From: Acanthochromis polyacanthus
Lineage: Eukaryota > Chordata > Actinopteri > Pomacentridae
Direction of reading: 5' to 3'
NCBI RefSeq assembly: GCF_021347895.1
Contig: NC_067122.1
Span: 35,558,215 to 35,622,214 of the forward strand
Length of the DNA stretch: 64,000 nt
Shown: positions 36,818 to 47,605 of the stretch, piece after piece
How the letters are laid out: each line of letters starts with the position of its first letter
How positions within the stretch are numbered: the first letter of the stretch is position 1
Notes under the pieces: generated by a model
What the model was told of the DNA's origin: nothing
Databases searched by the model: none
The model's input: the letters and a program-made list of their open reading frames with translations, nothing else
Translations under genes and position numbers: made by a program

Positions 36818-37420
36818 CTCAGTAGCAGTAACCTCTGTCTTGGCAATACTGGTTTTAAGTGAAAAACTGTACACAACCAGACGAGCGTTAGATTTTAAGC
36901 CTGGTGAACCACTGGGAACCTACCAGGCTCTTTTGGGTGTGACGTCCAGCATAGAGACTACTCAGGACAAGCACGAGAAAGGCAGCATGTGAACATGCTC
37001 CGTATCAAAGCACACATCGAAGCTCATTAATTACTACTAGTTACCACTTTTATGTGCTCAAAGCATCATTTCTTTGAACAGATTTTTTTTGCCACTAATT
37101 CACAAATTCCATTAAGTCTCTCTCAACTCTGAGTAAAACCTCCTTCTTTTTGCAAGTTTAAATCTTTTTGTCTGGACTGCAAAACCGCCATATTAACACT
37201 AGTAAATCAAAAAAATATAACAGGCGGTACAGTGGTTAGCGCTCTCACCCGATGTCACCTGATATGCTCCTGAATATTGTAATTTCTAAACAGTATTGAT
37301 ATCAATGTTAAAATGTTGGTATCATGACAACAGTATTGTTGTGTGTGTTATATGTTAGTGCTCTGCCAGTAGTGTTTATTGCACATTGTTAAAATTGGTA
37401 TGTAACTTTAGGATCATAAT
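36818..37420. other. intron 6 sequence of the DUF4806-like gene
   Basis: No gene. A short stretch at 37226-37253 (GGCGGTACAGTGGTTAGCGC) matches a common fish repeat motif. Confidence 0.4.
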
Positions 37421-37539
37421 CTTTATTCCAGACTCAAAATGGTCCATAAAATTACATACAAATACAAATTAAAAAAAGAAAAAAGTAACAAAACAAAAAA
37501 CAAACAAAAACAAACAAACAAACAAACAAACAAACCAGT

Positions 37540-39464
37540 TTTACAGTTATTTAACCTCACAGAGAGATCATCCATGTAGAGGTTAAAAAGCATAGGGGAC
37601 AAGATCCCACCCTGCCTCACTCCATTGGTCACATGAAAAGGCTCAGAGATTGCGCTTCCCCATCTGACCTGCACTGTTTGGTGCGTGTACCAAAAGTGTA
37701 GGACCCGAATTAAAAAATCAGGAAAGAATGCATCTGAAATGACAACATGCCTCTGTAATCGAATCAGCAGAACACTTTCAAAAACCTTTGAAAAGACACT
37801 AGCCAGGGCAATAGGCCTATAGTTGTCCACATTTGTGATTCTCCCAGTTTTATCCTTGAGAACCGGGACCAGCAGTACAGCCAGCATGGAGCTGGGTAAA
37901 GCACCATGCATTAAAAAGGCAGTAAAACAAATTGAGAGTAAGACCACAATTCTGTAGCTGGCGAATTTCAGGTGTTCCGCTGTGATGTGATCTAAGCCAC
38001 ATGATTTACCCATAGGCAGTTTTAATACAGCTTCAGCTACCTCATCTGTTGTAATAGAAATATTGTCAGAGCACACATTACCAACATTAAAACAATCACT
38101 AATTACACAATTAAAAAGGTCACTGTAATGCTTTCTCCACAACTTCACAATATTTTCAGGTCCCGTGACTCCTTCAATACTTGAAGGCAAAGGAACTTTA
38201 GAGGCATTTATAATCCCAACTTCCTTCCAAAAGTCTTTTACATCATTTAACAACAGTTTTTGAGCTAGAGAGTCAGCCCTCATCTTATTTTCTTTACTTT
38301 TTATGTGTCTCACGGCATATTTAAACTGTCTATCAGTGTTTTTCTTCAGCTCATAAACAGGACCAGCCCTTGGTCTTCCTACAGCCACCCAGCTTGTGAA
38401 AGCCTCTCTAGACTCCTGGTGCAGTCTCCAAACATGCTCATTCCATCCAGGTCTGATCTCATGTTGTTTGCGCCTTCTCTTACAGAAGGGTACACTTGAA
38501 TTCTTTAATGCAGTCACCACCAAATCATACATGCTACACAGATCCAAGTAATGGCTTGGGTTGTCACAGTTCAAATTTCCACACTTAATAGCATCATATG
38601 GAATTGGGATATTTCCAAGACTCATTTCTGTGAGGTAATGATAGTACTGTAAATCACACTCAGTTAGCCTAGCCCACTCAACTTTGCCATCACTGGCATG
38701 CTTAACATTATTTGTTAGCTCAGCTAGGCTGCTTACATTTAGCATGACAGAGATTGGCATGTGATCTGCTGTCGCTATCCCATATAAGATTGCAATATCT
38801 TCAATACACTCATGAGCATCTGCTGTGCATAGGTAATGATCCAGCCATGATGTGGTGCCCCAAGCTTCACTAACATATGTGTAGCTGTCCCGAGGTAAAA
38901 AGGTCTTACTTGACAAACTTAATTCTTCTCAATACAAAACTGAATTAAATGCTGACCAAACGTGGACTTTACATCTGAAATATCTGCATTAAAATCACCC
39001 ATCACATAAATAGCAGTGCAATCACTTTCTTCAATAAAAGAGCCAATAAAGGCCAGTCTGTGCAAGTATTCAGCCTCATTATCACAACATTCAAAAGGCA
39101 TGTAAACGTTAAGAATAATAAAAACATTATTTTTACAAGAAACCTTTATGGCTGTACACCAATCAGCATTTAATCTAATGACTCTGACATTAGACTCATA
39201 TTTCTTGTGCCACATTATGGCTACACCACCGGATATTCTTCCATGCACTATCCCCAGACTCAAGTCTGTTGTAGACTCTCCGACTCCATGAAAGTTTTTA
39301 TTAACAGAGTTTAGTTTGTCCAGGTCTTGTTTAGGGAGGAATGTTTCCTGTATGCATAGAATGTCTGTATCTTCAAACAACTGATCAACAACAAAACGTC
39401 GGGCTTTATCTGCAGCAGACTGCCCTAAACGCAGTCCTCGAGAGTTGTATGATGTAATTTTCAT
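37540..39464 (-). pseudogene. LINE ORF2: endonuclease plus partial reverse transcriptase
   Basis: It opens MKITSYNSRGLRLG. The endonuclease residues are visible in CIQETFLP (Glu), VMGDFNADI (Asp/Asn), SWLDHYLCT and ATADHMPISV (His). A one-base shift near 38920-38930 lies between the endonuclease's GDFN and DHYL blocks. The RT part shows GLDHITAEHLK, DNYRPIALASVFSKVFESVL and GVRQGGILSPMLFNLYMDDLS. Between FES and LHFWY about 60-90 residues are missing compared with related RTs. The YADD box is absent because the element ends after MDDLS. It would nick and prime at the target in a living copy; this one cannot. Confidence 0.88.
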
Positions 39465-39472
39465 GATTTTAT

Positions 39473-40626
39473 TTACATACCAGACGCGTTCTGCTTAGCA
39501 ACTCCAGTAACCACAGCTTCCTTGGATTTACGCATTTCATAAAAGCGCCGCACAAACGCACCTTCTGGCCACAGATCCGGAGCATACATGTCTTTAACAT
39601 CATCACACTCTGCAGTAACTTTGAATGAGCTATATCGGCTCTGTGCGGAGTCGATCTTTATGCACGTTACTTTACGACCCAGCTTGTTTTCCAGGTAGCA
39701 TGATAGTGTGTCGGCGTCTAACTCTGGCGTGAACTTTGTGGCAAACACACTCACCATTTTCGTCTTTACAGTCTGAATGGTGCCTCCAGGCCCAGTGCCG
39801 ACAACACCATTACGCTTCTCCCGCTGACTCTGCCTATTCACCCGGGGCTTGGCTTTCTCCAGCGGTATAGCATCCGGTGGTGCCCGGGGACCTTTGCGTT
39901 TGACCACGGTGCTCCAGGTTGTGTTAATATCAGCTTGCGCAGCCGATTTGTGAGCGATGGGCTCATCGTGTGCAGGTCCGCTGCCGCCGATCATCCACTG
40001 CTTCAGGCCATCAGACACATTCTCCGCATCTTCTTCAACAGTCACCTCACCCTGGCTAGAAGCCAGTTGCACGGCGTTCTCAGTCGGGCCACACCGCTCC
40101 ACCACGCCAAGGCGCCGGTGTAGCTCTTCAGTCGCAGCACAAAGATCCGCTGAAACTTTCACTTGCGCACACATACCTTGCTTCATAGCTGTAATATCTG
40201 CACTTAGCTTTTCAATTTTAGCAAGTAAGCATCAATGCTGTTGAATGATACAGGTGGTAGTTCATCCAAATTATGAGACACAAAGCGAGGTATTGTGTCT
40301 CCGAGTTCGTTTATCAGTGCCAAACAACTTTTGACATTGTTTGCGTCTTTGTGTTCCCCTCTGTGCTGAATATTACGCTGCGCAGTCTCAGGACAGAGAT
40401 CAAACAGAGCTTTCTTTGATCTTGCAATCCGTTCTGAGGAGAAGTGACTCGTAGTTAAAAGCACAAGTTCATCTTGAACCATTGTCTTCATTTTGACCAC
40501 AAGAAAATTCAATAACTCATCTTCCACAATGATTTTGCCATCAATGGTGCTGTAAATATCCAACTTAGTTTTAGGCAAGGAGAGAGCAGACACTCCAGCT
40601 GCCTGCTTCTCATGGCCAGACGCCAT
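39473..40626 (-). pseudogene. LINE ORF1 protein, one frameshift
   Basis: The N-terminal part (40626-40204) starts MASGHEKQAAGVSALSLPK and ends near SIDAYLL. A one-base shift there leads into LLAKIEKLSADITAMKQG, a coiled-coil-like helix. The C-terminal part carries a basic stretch (RKGPRAPPD, RQSQREKR) and a compact region (VSVFATKFTPELDADTLSCY, LWPEGAFVRRFYEMRK). This organisation of coiled coil, basic linker and RNA-binding-like tail matches ORF1 proteins that coat LINE RNA. ORF2 begins 9 bases after its end. Confidence 0.75.
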
Positions 40627-40895
40627 CTTAATTATCCATCAATATATAGCCAAATTATTTCCATCTTATATTGGGGATGATATGTTATTATTTAAGAAGG
40701 AAGAATCCTTTTGCTAATGTAGTGTTGCAGTTTTGAATATGATCTAACCTGTGGCTTGTTTTTCCACTTTAGATGCTACCTGTGCCACATTCAATACTAC
40801 ACAGACAAAAGTAATGGACACCATAAGCAAATTCCTGAAATATGCCCCGGAGAGGATGGGTGGTGGTGGCCGCAAAAAGAACCCGGACTCCTAAA

Positions 40896-40922
40896 CCCCC
40901 CCCCCCCCCCCCCCCCCCCCCC
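40896..40922. repeat. poly-C tract
   Basis: 27 consecutive C residues immediately after the stop codon of the DUF4806-like gene. Confidence 0.95.
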
Positions 40923-40940
40923 ACAACCACCACCCCACCC

Positions 40941-40954
40941 CCAACACACACACA

Positions 40955-41009
<55 letters not shown>
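40941..41009. repeat. (CA)n microsatellite
   Basis: CA repeats with a few CAAA interruptions at the start, in the 3' region of the DUF4806-like gene. Confidence 0.95.
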
Positions 41010-41013
<4 letters not shown>

Positions 41014-41230
41014 AGGTACGGACGCTGGGGGACAGCGCCTCTCCCTGGCTTCACACGCACTCTGAGATGCCCTTTATGCAGAGGAATATGTATGTTCTGA
41101 AGTTGATATATACTGTAAATATTATACTGTGTTTGCATCTGAAACATTACATGCCTTAAGTTTGGTCCTTTGTCCCCCACTGATCCTCCAAACTGGAGGT
41201 GTGTTGGCTGTCATCAGGTAATGATTATAC

Positions 41231-41445
41231 CAGTGGTTCTCAACCCTGTTCCTCAGGACCCCATGTCCTGCATGTTTTAGATGCTTCCCTGCTCCAACAC
41301 ACCTGATTCATATGATCAGGCTCATTATCAAGCTTCTGCAGAGGCTTGATGACGAGCTGATCATTTGAATCAGGTGTGTTGGAGCAGGGAAGCATCTAAA
41401 ACATGCAGGACATGGGGTCCTGAGGAACAGGGTTGAGAACCACTG
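41231..41445. mobile_element. palindromic hAT MITE, copy b, perfect 8-bp TSD
   Basis: 215 bp, CAGTGGTTCTCAACCCTG to CAGGGTTGAGAACCACTG, nearly a full hairpin. The flanks GATTATAC (41223-41230 and 41446-41453) match exactly. Same family as 33478-33680. Confidence 0.95.
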
Positions 41446-41997
41446 GATTATACTGATTATTGATCAGCTGAAAAACAGGCTGATTTGGAGAGCTGATAGA
41501 ACAGGAAATGTTGCCGTTGACAGTGCAGATACTGAGCAGAGAGGCCACTGTTGTTGCAGTTTCACTGTATAAATGTGTTTTATTTTAATTTTTGAATAAA
41601 ATGTATACACAGTGTGACAGAACTCTGTTCCATCTTTGTAAGATAAATTGTAACAACTCCTTTCCCACCTATTGTTCAGGAAGGTGCCATCTTTTTCCAG
41701 GGAAACTCATTTGACTGCATTCAGTGTTCAAAGATCCAAAGATGTCTGTAAATGCACAGAAAATCTCTGAGTCAGACTTGTCATGCTGATCCAATTGTAA
41801 AATGTTTCAATACATTTGAATTTTGTGTATGCAATTCAAGCATTTTTTCATTGCCTCAAAATGTCATTGAACAGCGATATTTTTCAAAGCATATATATGA
41901 AATTCCGATATTGTCACATCACTAGGGCACTGGCCCTGGAACTTTAAAGTATTAAAATGAAATAAGTGGTGAAAAGTAATATGTTGAGACAAGGTCG

Positions 41998-42221
41998 CAG
42001 TTTCAACGTTGATTCACCTTTCAAAATCAAAACATAATTCAACGTTGATTCAACGTCGAGGCAAGACCGAAATTCACCTATGTTGAAAGGTGTAACATTA
42101 AAACAACATTGCGAAATCAACGTTGTTTCATCTTTCAAAATCAAAACATAATCCAACGGTGATTCAACCATGATCCATGACGTTGGTTCAGTGTTGAATA
42201 AACGTTGAAATGCCAGCTGGG
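41998..42221 (-). repeat. CACTA-class right end and subterminal repeats
   Basis: It contains two related units about 117 bp apart, TTTCAAAATCAAAACATAAT flanked by CAACGTTG-type motifs, and closes CAACGTTGATTCAACG ... ATGCCAGCTGGG. It pairs with the left end at 25173. Confidence 0.65.
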
Positions 42222-44739
42222 AAAGTACATTTGCCAAAAAAAAGTCTAATTAATCTGACCATGATTCAATGTTGAAAAGCAATAAAAGGCAAAAACTTTC
42301 ATACTTTTTGATGTAATGAGTGGTAATTATAATCAGTGACCGAGCTCTATGTGAGGAGGAGGTCAGGGTGGATCGATGGACTCTCCAAACATTAGACTTA
42401 TATGCAGGAAATCACTTTTTTTTCCTATTTAAACCCAAGCCATTTCATCACGTGAATATAAAGGTTCTTTATTTTAATCTAATCCTAACCAATCCCCTCT
42501 GCTGCAGTGCGCTCCTATTGGTTTTACATCCAGAGGGAACTGACAAATGACAACATGTGACCTGCTGCTTCCATCACAATGATTTAAAGTGAGAAAAACT
42601 AGTTAGATACATTTTTTTCACCACATGGTTTGACCCCAAGCATAATAATGTGTAAATGTGCTGCATACAACAGAAAGCATTCTCCATCAGTTATGGTGAG
42701 AAATCTGGGGAAGCTGTTTTTTGTCAGGCAGCAGTAAACTGTGACGTTAAGGCATGCAGATGCTGTAACCGATGGATCCACGTCTGCATGCGTGAATAAT
42801 GCCTGTGCTTGGAAGCTTATCTAATTACACGAGAGGAAAAATGTGGCGGATAAGTATTGATCTATAAGGAAACATTCATTTTTCATAAACACGGCTCACA
42901 CACCCACAGCTATGCATGCTAACACACCCACATGCAGTAGAAAATGAATGTACAAGTGGGGAAAACCCACATTAGAGCCCCTGCTAATAAAGTTTTTCTG
43001 GTGTTGGTAGCTATTTGCATTCTGAGGAGCACCTTATTTATACAGCAGAGATGTGAATCTATGTATTCTTGAAGCAAAATAAATTCCTTTGCACCGCCAA
43101 GTCATGTGCCTCTGTCAATTTAAATAAACAGCACAGCCATGAATCACAGCTAGAATGTGAAACTGCAAATCAAAGTTACGGTTAAAAGTTGAAGAAGAAT
43201 TATTACCCTTTGGGCGCAGAGGTGAAACCGGATGGAAAAAGTCAGCTCAGTATTGTGTTGGTGAAGGAGAGAGGAAGGTAGTGTTAACTGGAAAGAGAGA
43301 TGAGATGGAAGGGATTCTAGAGAAAATATGACAAAAAAGAAGGAATAAAGACAGAACACGGGAGGTCAAGGATGACTTATGGAGAGAACATTGAGAGAGC
43401 AGGCAGAGTGTTAACAGACAAAGGCCTGTATTTATGGTATTGGTAGGCTTCAGGCCTCAGAGGAGCCGCCTCAGTCATACTGTTTGTCTTCTCCAAGCGG
43501 CTGTAATATCTTGACAAGTGTGTAAATTCTCATTTAATTGTCTGGCTGGCGGTAAATTCTCTATATGGGGAACCGACAGCAAAGAGCAGCTTTCACTCAG
43601 ACACAACAGAGTCATTCTCAACTTCAGTTTTATATGATCCAACAGCAACTGGGACAGACAGGGTGACATCTTCCTGTAGGACACAGGAGTCCCAACAAAC
43701 TGAAATAACGCTTAGATGAAAACATTTTTATAATCATGTTGAGACTAGCTCAAAATTACAAAAAACAAAAACATTTCCTTAAACTGACACTAAACGTGTG
43801 TTGGCTAAACTTGCCCAACTCCTGATGTCCATTGCAATGGACATCAGACTTTGAAAAAATCCTATAAATTAATGATATGACATATGTTCAAAATAACCTC
43901 AAATATTGTCACTTGTAACTGTTAAAATTATACTGACTTCAAATCTGTTTGGCCAACATGAACATAAATGTATATTTTTGATGGAAAATGGGCACTTACT
44001 TTTCCCTCTCTGCAGTCGCTCTGCCATGCTTGTCTTGTCTGATGTCTGTCACTCTCTCACAGTATGCTCAAAGTCATGGCATGATTGTGATCAGATAACC
44101 AGGGTCCAATTTGTAAACTCCATTGTTAACATTGTTCAATTACAAAGTATTCATTGGTTTAGAGACAAAAATGTGTCATGTCCATTCCAATGGACGCAGG
44201 GTCTGAAGGGATAAAAATGGCTTCATCAGCCCACCAGAAGAAAGAAATGACCCACAAGGAACAGCCAAGCTAGCAGCAGTCACAGTGCTAGCATGCTAAT
44301 GATGACAATGCTAATATTCAGATTTTTAAAAGCTAGTTCCAGTTTCCACAAAGACCTTTCCAGAACTGGAGAACATTTTGACTTCAAATGTCTGAAAAAT
44401 CATGCTAATGTGAATGCTTGCTGATTAACACCTTAAACTCCAGCTGAAGATGATGGAAATATAATTTCTTGTCACAGATTTGGTGAGAAGCAGATATTTT
44501 CAATCTAAACCACCAATGTCAGCCCTGCAGACGTTTAGCATAGTCATACTTTTGGAACATAGAACCAATGACAAACCAATAATAATCAGTTCAGAGCATA
44601 TTTAATGACCACTGTAGAAAAGGTGTATGCATGAACCTAATGTTTAAAAGTACTTTGGTTAATGCCATTTCCAAATTCCTCATGTTTACATAATGCCATT
44701 CCTGTTCTTACTTTGTCCTAGCTCTTGAAGGAGGCCGTC
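42222..44739. other. unassigned sequence
   Basis: 2.5 kb outside the CACTA-class element. A block at about 43820-44210 is bounded by GTCCATTGCAATGGAC and TGTCCATTCCAATGGAC and may be a small inverted-repeat element. No gene was recognised. Confidence 0.45.
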
Positions 44740-46121
44740 GCACTTTTCCTCTCTCCGTCTCTATGTTCTTCTCCCCACACCCTTATGTTTCTGCTTGCTG
44801 CACTTCTTTTGTCTCGTCTCGTCTCGTCTGACTTGGAGCGATCTATTGGCACTAGACCTTTGAAACACCGATCATGGAATTGATTAGCTGGTCTCTCAAC
44901 ACGATTGACAAGATTGTCGCCACTAAGAGCACAGGCTTAGGGGAGCCTACCTGCCTGGATGGGAGTTTTGCCTCTGGTTATTAAGTGATTGACGCCTGGG
45001 GGAAGTGGAAGGGGATCATGTGCCTGGCAGCCCTATCCGTGGAGAATGTGGAGGATATTTACATATTCGGATTTATGATGATAGGTCTGCTGATAATTGG
45101 CTTGATTGCGGGCCTGAGCTTCTGGAAAATAAGGAGGACCGCAGAGAAAAACGACATCCAAACTCTGCTGATCCTTGCAAACGATCGGATCAAGGCTGCC
45201 GGTGACCGGAATGACGAACTCAAATGTAAGATGGACAGTTTGCTTGGTGTGACTGTTGATTTGAGTCGGAGACTGGATGCCATCAGGGTGAGGATCACCA
45301 CAGCTGAGGTCTAACAAAGTTGAGAGCGGCCAGGGGGAGGGTGAAATTGCTCCTCTCCCCTGACTAAACAAAAAGGATACTGATAACATTTCGGTGCCCC
45401 TGTAACAATAACAAACTCCTCTGGAAGTTTTTCATGGCCAAGAGATAGCTCTCCTAAACCCTCCCCACTTTCCCAAGGACACCTGTTGACTTCTGGACTG
45501 GTCCATCCGAGGACGTCTCCATGGCAACCTGCTGTGTTTATCGTGCTTCCACCGGCGAACTGAGACACCGGGGGTCTGGGACGGAAGGAGATTGGCTGTA
45601 CGCATACACATACACTTGGACTCATGAACTGAGGACTGAGCTCACTTTCGCACACACATGCCCGTTCTCCCCATCCAAGGCCACCTCCAGCAGCTTCCCG
45701 CCCGCAAAGCACAGTTGGTAGGAATCCCGTGCATTCAGCGCACCGCTGTATGGTGCAGCAGCTGTATAGGTGACTGACTACTGGGCCGAGCTCCCCGTCC
45801 CATTACCTTTCACCCGTACTCCAGTAACCCTTGTCTAATGTCATGCTTTGCCTGTTGCGGGTTTTTTTTTTTTCCAGGTTCCTTCTCAAATTGAATTTTC
45901 CCATCCTTGGAGGCTTCATTTTGTTTAATGAACCTTTTTTTTCTTTCATTTTACCCTCTGCCATCCCGACCCTGATCCCAAATGTCTTTTTTTTTTCCCT
46001 TTTCCTGAGACAGGCACAAGCTTTAGGTGCAGCAGCCTGAGTTGCTTTGGCAAGGCAGCTCAAACGAGTTTCGTTGTATATGAAAGTGTGCAATGACAAT
46101 AAAGTTCTTCTCATTCTTCTC
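44740..46121 (+). mobile_element. probable retroposon with a small membrane-protein frame
   Basis: The 3' end GTGTGCAATGACAATAAAGTTC followed by TTCTCATTCTTCTC looks like a LINE/SINE-type tail with AATAAA. About 1.2 kb upstream lies a coding frame (44874-45314). The 5' limit is not visible; TCGTCTCGTCTCGTCTCGTC near 44810 may mark it. The class is unknown to me. Confidence 0.45.
44874..45314 (+). pseudogene. small single-pass membrane protein frame, one stop
   Basis: 146 codons from ATG to TAA with a single in-frame TAA at codon 37. The part before the stop (MELISWSLNTIDKIVATKST, then Cys-containing GEPTCLDGSF) and the part after (VIDAWGKWKGIMCLAALSV) look like one protein. Residues about 65-83 form a clear membrane helix (FGFMMIGLLIIGLIAGLSF), followed by basic KIRR. 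Residues about 90-146 are a charged amphipathic, coiled-coil-like tail (LLILANDRIKAAGDRNDELK). There are no enzyme motifs. I do not recognise the family with certainty. It might be an element-borne envelope-like or helper protein, or a captured host gene. Confidence 0.5.
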
Positions 46122-46675
46122 ACTTGGAAAGGTTTGTAAATAGTGTTTGCTCTTCTTGTTTGGTTTTCCTCCTCCAAGTTTAAGTCCTGTTGGAGTCTCC
46201 AGGTGTAATGTGTTGGGAGGTTCAAATGTCAGTCTTCTGTCCAGCTGCAGACCTGCAGGTGTTGAACCACTCAGCTTCTGACTGCCTGCACAGAACATTC
46301 AGGTAGAGGTGAAAGACTGAGGATGGAAAATGAGAAGGAGAAACTTTGATAATAACTGCAGGGAATCTGCTTGCCTAGCAGAGGTTGGAGAGCATCGTCA
46401 GGGGAGCTGCAATGGCTTCACTCCATCTGTTTTTGTGATCTGCAGATTTTATACAGTTATTTATTTATTTAGTTTGTTGTTTGTTTGTTTTGCACCAGTG
46501 TCTAAGTCTGAGGAGTCCAGTGGATGTGGTGACCCAATCCTGAGGCAGTCCATCAGGCAGAGGTGATATTTGTTTTAGTGCTTCTCCTGTCAGAGTAGAT
46601 TCTGAGCACAGTGGACAGGTTTGAGTTCGTTCAACTGCTCTGTTGTGGTAAAAAGGAAACTGAACCTCAAACAAA
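46122..46675. other. unassigned sequence
   Basis: No gene or element recognised. Confidence 0.45.
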
Positions 46676-46679
46676 ACTC

Positions 46680-47092
46680 TTAGGCCTTGTCCACAAGTAG
46701 CCGGGTAAATCATAAAACATATACATTTTTCTACAATTCGGCCTGTCATCCACACGTAAAGACAGTTTTTTGAGTTTAAAAATGGAGGTTTGGAAAACTC
46801 CGGCCAAAGTGGAGATTTGGGAAAAACCCCGGGCATGCATTTACGTGTGGACAGAAATAAGCAGAGTTTTAGGAGCACCGGAGCGCAGATGCGAGAGATG
46901 CTGCTGCCACTTCTGGGTGAAAGCTTATTCTAACTGGATAAGCTTGATGTATATTTACATTTATTTGGTTACGTGTGGATGGAGATTTTTGTAGAAAACG
47001 GGGACATGTGGCCGCAGATTTTTTCCTAAACAGAGGCGGACGGATATTGGGTTTTAAAAGTACCCGGCTTCATGTGGACATACCAGTTCATC
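46680..47092. mobile_element. MITE with TAGGCCTTGTCCAC-type ends
   Basis: The left end CCTTGTCCACAAGTAGCCGGG and the right end, complement GGTATGTCCACATGAAGCCG, are inverted copies. Inner sequence repeats CACACGTAAA / TACGTGTGGA motifs. No certain target duplication and no transposase. Superfamily undecided. Confidence 0.55.
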
Positions 47093-47605
47093 TACTGTCC
47101 TGTCTCCTTTTGGGATCAACACAGATTTCTGATTCAGACTCTGATTATCCTCTTGTGCAGGCATTGAAAGACCCAGATCACGGATGCAGCATGGATCCAA
47201 CCCACCTGGATGTTTCCACAGGGAAATATTCCCAGGGCATCCAACTGGAAGGAGACCACTGGGCAAACCTCAATTACACTGTAAGGGTTTTACTTACTGG
47301 GAACGTGTAACGCCTTGAGATTTCCCAGGAAGAGCTGGGGATTTTAAGGGTTGTCTTTATGCTCAGATAAGTGTAAGTAGATAGTAATTTAACAACAAGG
47401 TCTATCACTCGGTCCAAGTGTCTCTTACCTTTCAACATCTGCTTTTTAGGCCCTTGTTTTCCTTTCAATGTGAATTTGTGACAAAAGTCTTGCTGAACAT
47501 TGCTCTGGTACTGGCCTGTAAACACTCATGTGAGTCTTCAGCTGTCATTACCTCACTCTCTGTTTTGCTCCATACAGCCCCCCCTGCTTATTAGTAAATG
47601 TTCTT
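47093..47605. other. unassigned sequence
   Basis: No recognised gene between the MITE and the LINE tail. Confidence 0.45.

Larger units (their letters stand above)
37423..40640 (-). mobile_element. non-LTR retrotransposon with ORF1 and ORF2
   Basis: A minus-strand LINE with an ORF1 (40626-39473, one frameshift) followed by an endonuclease-RT ORF2 (39464 to about 37540, one frameshift). The RT is internally deleted and the element ends after palm motif 4, followed by (CAAA)n/poly-A-like sequence on the plus strand at 37495-37535. It lies in intron 6 of the DUF4806-like gene, opposite to it. The clade is uncertain: ORF1 and ORF2 resemble fish I/Nimb or CR1-like elements as I recall them. Confidence 0.85.
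32762..40894 (+). pseudogene. DUF4806-like second gene of the CACTA-class element
   Basis: Seven exons: 32762-32945, 33146-33274, 33719-33782, 34274-34440, 34715-34779, 35172-35266, 40773-40894. All introns are GT...AG, and phases agree at every junction except around exon 3, which needs a shift. It starts MWARAVWREGD with a Trp-rich N-terminal block (CCWLNNGLVSWPNQG), then a Lys-rich basic stretch (KRKPKKKLYPDY). The C-terminal part (FQKKVLQLLIEIRDSVK, TEFQELESRL, LKRLGGVDDVDMVKKSM, KLPFSQSLLC, FLKYAPERMGG) resembles DUF4806. A TGA at 35206-35208 replaces an expected Trp. About 275 residues. Intron 6 is 5.5 kb because a Harbinger element and a LINE entered it. Function unknown; a role like TnpA of plant CACTA elements is speculation. 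Confidence 0.7.

Noticed and set aside
32762..40894. Reading the DUF4806-like gene as a host gene
   Set aside because: It lies in the same direction inside the ends that also enclose the CACTA-class transposase, has a nonsense codon and a probable frameshift, and is interrupted by several elements. A host origin remains possible but is less likely.
40769..41180. Long frames on both strands across 40.8-41.2 kb (Cys/Val-rich or Pro/Thr/His-rich)
   Set aside because: They are translations of the poly-C and (CA)n tracts.
45005..45721. Several other frames around 45.0-45.7 kb on both strands
   Set aside because: They overlap the membrane-protein frame in other phases and show no recognisable features.
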